Assembly: GCF_910592395.1 (NCBI RefSeq)
Contig: NC_088308.1
Coordinates: 26,241,501-26,305,500, forward strand
Length of the DNA: 64,000 nucleotides
Reading direction: 5' to 3'
Source of the DNA: Lineus longissimus
Taxonomy: Eukaryota; Nemertea; Pilidiophora; Heteronemertea; Lineidae
This document shows, piece after piece, positions 58,896 through 64,000 of this stretch. The notes below the pieces were generated by a model. It had not been told where the DNA came from. It was given only the letters and a program-made list of their open reading frames with translations, and searched no databases. The stretch's first letter is position 1; every line of letters starts with the position of its first letter. The position numbers were made by a program, and so were the translations under genes.

Positions 58896-60575
58896 TTCCC
58901 AAAACCAGTCTGTCATACCAGGAGCACAGCCAAATTCAACGCCCCGTATTGAGTACATTACGTCAGGGAGGTTACCAAATCACTCATCTATTCAAATTGT
59001 GATTTTCAATCAAATTCATTGACCCATACACGAAAATGCTCACGATATAAAGCTGATTGGTCAAATACTGAGGTCACGGTCGGATGAACAGGAGTCGGAC
59101 AACAAGTGACATAACTTCGCGGAAACTTGGCTTTTGTGGTATTTTTAAACGAGTCTACGTGACGTAACATGATTGTTGAAATTTATAGCCAGAAGTATTC
59201 ACACATGGCAAATTTTTTTTAATTCAAGTTCAAGTTTGCGCAGTGGTCCGTTTTCGCGTAGGCCTACGTTGGGTGCGCTCAGATAAATTGATAGCTTATG
59301 CTGCTCCGCCTGTCTAGCTGAGAGTTATGGCTGGTCAAATCGTGTTTTTTTCCCACCAAGATCAGCTAGCCATCATGAGCCATTGACCATTCACACAAGT
59401 AGATTTATTCACACCGGCGCCACTGAAGTGCGGTTGTTGGACATCATGTATTCAAAAATCGTCTGCTAGGACATACAGTTATGTGAGTTCACTAGAGCTT
59501 GCTCTTAACATATTATTTGGGGTTTTCCGTGATTGTCTGGCCCAATCGGCAATACGGTGAATATTGCCATTTGGGATGGTGAACAGAGCTTGGAGCAAAT
59601 GCGACGCTTATGATTTATTTAAAGAAAGAAAATGCCCGATTTAACATCCTGCAGAATCAGGGGAATCGGGCGTTTCAAGTAATATACGACACAAATGGGT
59701 TGTCTTCGTGCAATCACTTTGGAAACGCATTTTAAAATAGATGTTACGTCCTGTTAATGGGAACGTCATCATCACGTACATTCTGGAAAAACTCCCTAAC
59801 GAGACCTGAACGGAATTCCACGCCGTGACGTCATTTGCACCGACGAACGGTCATGTTTGATTTCCCCCACAAAATTGGTGGACATCGGAACATCAGGGAA
59901 ATTGCGTGGAGTTGCATGTGGATTATGCCAGGTTTACTCTCAGTGGATTCCCTTTTTCTCTCTCTTCTATGATGTTTTTCCATGGGACCTGGATATGTAT
60001 TTTTCTGACTGCGGTTTTAGCAGAAGGTACTCATATATAAGAATGATTTGCAAATCACTATCTGTGTCAAAACCTTAGTGTAAATTAATCCATTCCGTTT
60101 TTCATCAGCTGTCACTTTTTGTTATGATCTCCTTCTTGTAGTGTACACACTACATACACTTACAGACATACTTAATGTGTCATTGTGTGGTTCACAAATG
60201 ACACAGTCCACAAGTTGGGCCAGGTCATTGTTGGAGATGTCCTCTTTTTAACTCTCTGGGTGTTGCAGCATTTTGATTCGGGATTGTCCTAATTGTGAAG
60301 GACAGGCTTGATTCAGGCCCTACCTCTAATGACTGAGTCCCTAAGATCTAGGTTAGACGATGACGTCCATGTTGATTTGAACACTTGAAAGTGGCATTAC
60401 ATCACACAACGTTACAAGGCTACATAAAGAATTATGAAGAATTATGTTATACCGACTACTGTCTTGGTGATGTGTTAGTATCTAGATCATGACTATATTA
60501 TAAAGTGGATACTTCAGTTGATCATCATATAAAGTTTATTAGTTTTTTATCTGTTAAATTGATCTTTCTTTTCAG
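58896..60575. other. Non-coding stretch before the Ig exon
   Basis: Nothing coding is supported apart from chance frames. It holds dispersed repeat copy 2 (59512-59795) and a TGACGTCA at about 59826. Confidence 0.45.
59512..59795. mobile_element. Dispersed repeat, copy 2
   Basis: Similar over its whole length to 52212-52494, with a small deletion around the GGGTTGTC segment. Its right end continues into TAACGAGACCTGAACGG, whose inverse resembles the sequence at 51792-51812. Confidence 0.7.
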
Positions 60576-60902
60576 TGCACAACCTGGTGTTAACAGTCCG
60601 GCCGTCCGTTTCAACTGTAAATGAAGGATACAATACAGATGTGAACTGCTCAGTTGTGAATAAAATAAATCCCGCTCTGCCTGTGTATTGGAAGGCACTT
60701 GGGAAATACCAACAACAGCCCATTACAGAAAACTGCCATGTTAATCAGCTCTTCCATCGGACTTTTAATCTATCAGAGTGTCAACATAAGAATGATTCGG
60801 GACACTATGTGTTGCACCTGCGGTCAGTCCAGTGGAATGATAGTGGGATGTATGAATGTGCCTATGATGGACGTGCTGACAGGGTTGCCCTGGTTGTCTA
60901 TA
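60576..60902 (+). CDS. Immunoglobulin-domain exon of a partial gene
   Basis: A 327 bp phase 1-1 exon lies between ctttcttttcag and gtaagt and encodes about one Ig domain, the usual exon unit for Ig modules. Landmarks are NCSVVNK (first Ig Cys), VYWKAL (core Trp), HLRSVQWNDSGMYECAYDG (the D-x-G-x-Y-x-C signature with the second Ig Cys) and a closing VALVVY strand. Several N-x-S/T sites suggest an extracellular protein. It is V- or I-like. Other exons are not certain. A downstream acceptor near 62820 would join in phase to a short tail ending in a stop, but support is weak. Confidence 0.72.
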
Positions 60903-61083
60903 GTAAGTGTCATGCTTTTTTAATATCTTTGTTACCTTGTATGTAAGCCCCTACCTTTGTTGTGAACTGATGTATCACTCTTAATTCTTGCTCAATGTCA
61001 CTTATCTCAAGTCAAATGCCAACAAGTGGAGTGACTCTACTTGTAACAAGCTACATGTATCTGTAATGTTTGCACCCTGCCTT

Positions 61084-62664
61084 CCCTCACCGAAAAGCAG
61101 TGTGATATCAGTCAGGATTCAGTCAGGTTGCAGTGTTACCTCACATTTTTATGGCAGTGTTGAAATCAGTGGAAAGCAGTCATAGGGAGTGTTTTTCAGT
61201 CACGCAATACCAAAGCATACAGTTATACAGCAATCAAAAATAGAGGTTAGGGAGTCATAAGCAGTGGTAAGACAGTCAAAATCAGTGGTAAGGCAGTCAA
61301 AAGCAGTGCTCATTTAAATATTTAGGCTGACTGATTTCCACTGCTTTTGACACTGAAAATGACTCCCCACTATGCATCATGCACGGGGCTGGCAGTGGGG
61401 TTCAGTGTTAATTTAAATATTTCGCAGCACACTGAATCCACACTGAAACACCACTGATTTTGACTGCCATTTCCAAAACCTCTTGGAGGGAGCAGTCATT
61501 TTCAGTGTTAATATAAATAATTTATTTAATGGCATGCAGGCACGGATGCCGAGAAAGGTTTGGGGGACATGACCCCCCTGTGCTGATGACAACCAAAGAA
61601 ATTGTTCGAAAAAGCAAAAACTTCTAGCGAACTGTTACTTTTGCTGTCCTATTTTAATTAGACGGTGTGTTTGCGTCCAATATGGCAGTGATGACGTCAT
61701 CTGCACAAATAGAGGACATCGCCATTGTATGATGACGTGACACAGTAAAAAGATGACAAATTCACGTCCTTGACCTACGTCATTGCAAACTTTGTCATAA
61801 TGACAGTGGTCAGATGGGGTTACCAGACAATTGAAACGACACATGGCACATAGCTTACTGTCAGTGATGTCAGGGATTGAAGCTAGATCAAATTGATGTC
61901 CAAATAAAGTAACTGCACGCAGCCTGTAGAATAATGATCTACTGATTGATGTGTATTGAGCTCCCATGCAGATAATTTGCAGTGTATGCATACATTACAA
62001 TTAACACCTATAGGGCCTACAGTAGATGCATGAAGATACATGCAGATATCTTGCAGTGTATGCATGCATTACAACACCTAAGGGCCTATACAGCCTTCTT
62101 GATTTGCTGAAAATACAACTTCAGTGTCTGTCGAGATTACCCTTTTTGCATTCATTTGGCTCCTTATGTGTTCCAATTCAAACTGACTAAAACTCCCATC
62201 TTCTCATATTGAAATTCGGGTAAATATCGAGAAATATGAAGAGGTACCATGATTTCTTGAATGTTTGACTATCAAATTCAAACTTAAGCTTCCTGTCTCA
62301 GGTTGCATTATGGGTGATATTTAACACTGAATTTGACTGCAATTACCACTGCTTTACACTGCCATCAAGTCTTAATCTCACCAGTCATAAAGCAGTGGTT
62401 TTCAGTCATGTTGAAATGCCACGGGTTTCGATCAGAGTTGGAGAAGTGGAAATCAGTGGTCTTTCAGTCATAGGCAGTGTTTTTGAAATACGTCGTTTAT
62501 AATGATATGCAAGTGGCAGTGCTTTGCAGTGGTCTTTCAGTCAAAATCAGTGGTTTTAAAACATTAAGAAAAAATGATATGCCTAAGACAGTCATATGCA
62601 GTGGGGGTTTCAGTCAAAAGCAGTGTGATGCAGTCATTTTCAGTGCACTGCCTTTCGGTGAGGG
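61084..62664. mobile_element. 1.58 kb non-autonomous element with CAGTCA/CAGTG subterminal arrays
   Basis: Ends are CCCTCACCGAAAAGCAGTG and the inverse CACTGCCTTTCGGTGAGGG. Just inside both ends, motifs of the type CAGTCAaaaaCAGTGG recur many times (61100-61380 and 62380-62650), mostly in one orientation, with inverse copies (CCACTGCTTTTGACACTG) towards the middle. A ~70 bp tandem duplication (GCAGTGTATGCATNCATTAC at about 61979 and 62052) lies in the interior. No ORF of note. Superfamily unassigned. Confidence 0.75.
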
Positions 62665-64000
62665 TTAGGCTTATACGTAGGCCTTGGTACATGTTGGTGA
62701 ATGTTCGGCAGCTTGCCCCTGTATTATCTGAACTGTACTTCCCTAGTGATTTCAGCCATTGGCATGGCTCATTCAATATCTGAAAGGAAATTCCATGGCT
62801 TACAATTCAACATTGACTACAGGTTGTGCAGATGCAAAGAGTTTGGAAGGCACATCTGAAAAGAGTCATTCCCAAGAAAACCAATAGTTCTGATGTATGA
62901 TAAGCACGGTGAGTGTCGGCTAAAACATGATAGCCACTGAGTCACCTCATGAGTTGTTTGCTCCTCTTCCACGGCCCAGCTTACATGTGGACATAGCCAA
63001 GGAGTATCCCAGACTGTGAATTATTGATGAAGTGAATTGATGAGGCTGCTTGTTCTACACAGCACTACCACCTTCCTTAGGTTTATGTTCGAAGATCACC
63101 CGCTACAATACAAGCACCTGTTATTAGTTGAGGCTCCATCTTCAGATTAAATGTTTGAACATTATCTCCCGGAGATAATGAAATGGCTTTGTTAACACTC
63201 TGTGCAGTAAAAATATCCTAAAAATCGTAATTAAATCCAATTTGGCAGTTTTTTTCTGTAAGCTTCTACACTACATGTACTACAATGTACTACGTATACT
63301 TTTTTGATCAAAAGAAAATAATAATGAGATCAAATCATTCAGACCAAAACGATATAATCTACCCTACTCAGTCATACTGTGTACTGTTACTTACATCATA
63401 CCTGTTTTAGAGTTGTTTCGGATTCCCTCTTACCTCTTTGGTGTTTCGTTGTATTCTTGATCTTCCACAATCTCAGAGTAATTGCCCATGGTGTTTTATC
63501 GTCTTTTACTTGAAAAACGATCCTTATTTTCTCAAGATGAGAAATATTTTGAAACTGATAGTGCACCTTGGAAGTTTTGTTCAAGATTTGCCTCAAGCTA
63601 TAGTTTCTGGTAGTGAAATGACTAGTTCTTTGATCTGAGACATGTATAGTAAAAGTAGAGTTGTTTTCAGACTTGGCAAGTTCGTGACTTCTCTTTCTTA
63701 AAACAAGTTATTTTTCATTTGGTTTGGCTCCCGAAGTATCACACCAGATTTTACCTTGCCTTTGACACTGAAAACCTGCCATCTCAGTGTCTCTAATCAA
63801 AGCTGTCTTACTCTTATGATTATGTCTGGCTTTCTCTCTGCTTTGAGATAATAGGATCCAATAAGTCCTTCAAAGAGATGGATCAACCAATGAATTAATA
63901 GTAATGCTGTCTCGAAGCATCATAATGTCTCAAAGCCAAACCAAGCTCCTTGTTTCTTATGAACTCATGTTGTCATGGGTTTATCATACATTATGGCATG
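62665..64000. other. Non-coding right edge
   Basis: No supported exon except a possible short tail of the Ig gene at about 62821-62882. The rest is AT-rich and unremarkable. Confidence 0.4.

Noticed and set aside
1-64000. CRISPR arrays, operons, ribosome binding sites, attachment sites
   Set aside because: The window is eukaryotic nuclear DNA. The tandem repeats lack the repeat-spacer pattern.

Overview
The window is animal nuclear DNA, with split genes, GT-AG introns of about 0.1 to 15 kb, long AT-rich non-coding stretches, minisatellites and many small inverted-repeat transposons. The gene set (an IKK alpha/beta-type kinase, HGSNAT, MINPP1, a meteorin-like factor and an orphan Ig domain) suggests a bilaterian invertebrate, most likely marine (a non-vertebrate deuterostome or a lophotrochozoan). 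I cannot fix the phylum. All gene models below were built by hand from splice sites and reading phase.

Layout. (1) 1-7946: mostly non-coding, with one possible minus-strand exon at the left edge. (2) 7947-23606 (+): the last two coding exons of a meteorin/meteorin-like gene, separated by a 15.3 kb intron that hosts a 1 kb inverted-repeat element. (3) 23932-28681: a 4.75 kb fold-back DNA transposon just downstream of the meteorin-like stop codon. Its terminal inverted repeats are 1.24 kb long, built mostly of ~150 bp tandem units, and enclose a decayed ORF of a large uncharacterised transposon-protein family. (4) 28682-33900: non-coding, with a degenerate ~90 bp satellite and a TTAA-flanked MITE. 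(5) 33901-39380 (-): complete HGSNAT, 14 coding exons, 639 aa. (6) 39858-42035 (+): complete MINPP1, 4 coding exons, 503 aa, ending KDEL, head-to-head with HGSNAT (477 bp between start codons). (7) 44726-51213 (-): complete single IKK alpha/beta-type kinase, 16 coding exons, 769 aa, tail-to-tail with MINPP1. (8) 51.2-64 kb: mobile-element-rich, with minisatellites, at least five inverted-repeat elements, an Ig-domain exon (+) and several weak candidate exons (-).

How the genes relate. HGSNAT (lysosomal transmembrane acetylation of heparan sulfate) and MINPP1 (inositol phosphate phosphatase of the ER/secretory lumen) are divergent neighbours likely to share a promoter. IKK is the NF-kB pathway kinase. 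HGSNAT and IKBKB are also near neighbours in human 8p11, so this block may preserve an old linkage. The most unusual points are the fold-back transposon, whose right repeat runs into the coding sequence and whose left repeat is an inverted copy of that end, and an IKK with Asn at the first activation-loop serine position and no recognisable NEMO-binding motif.
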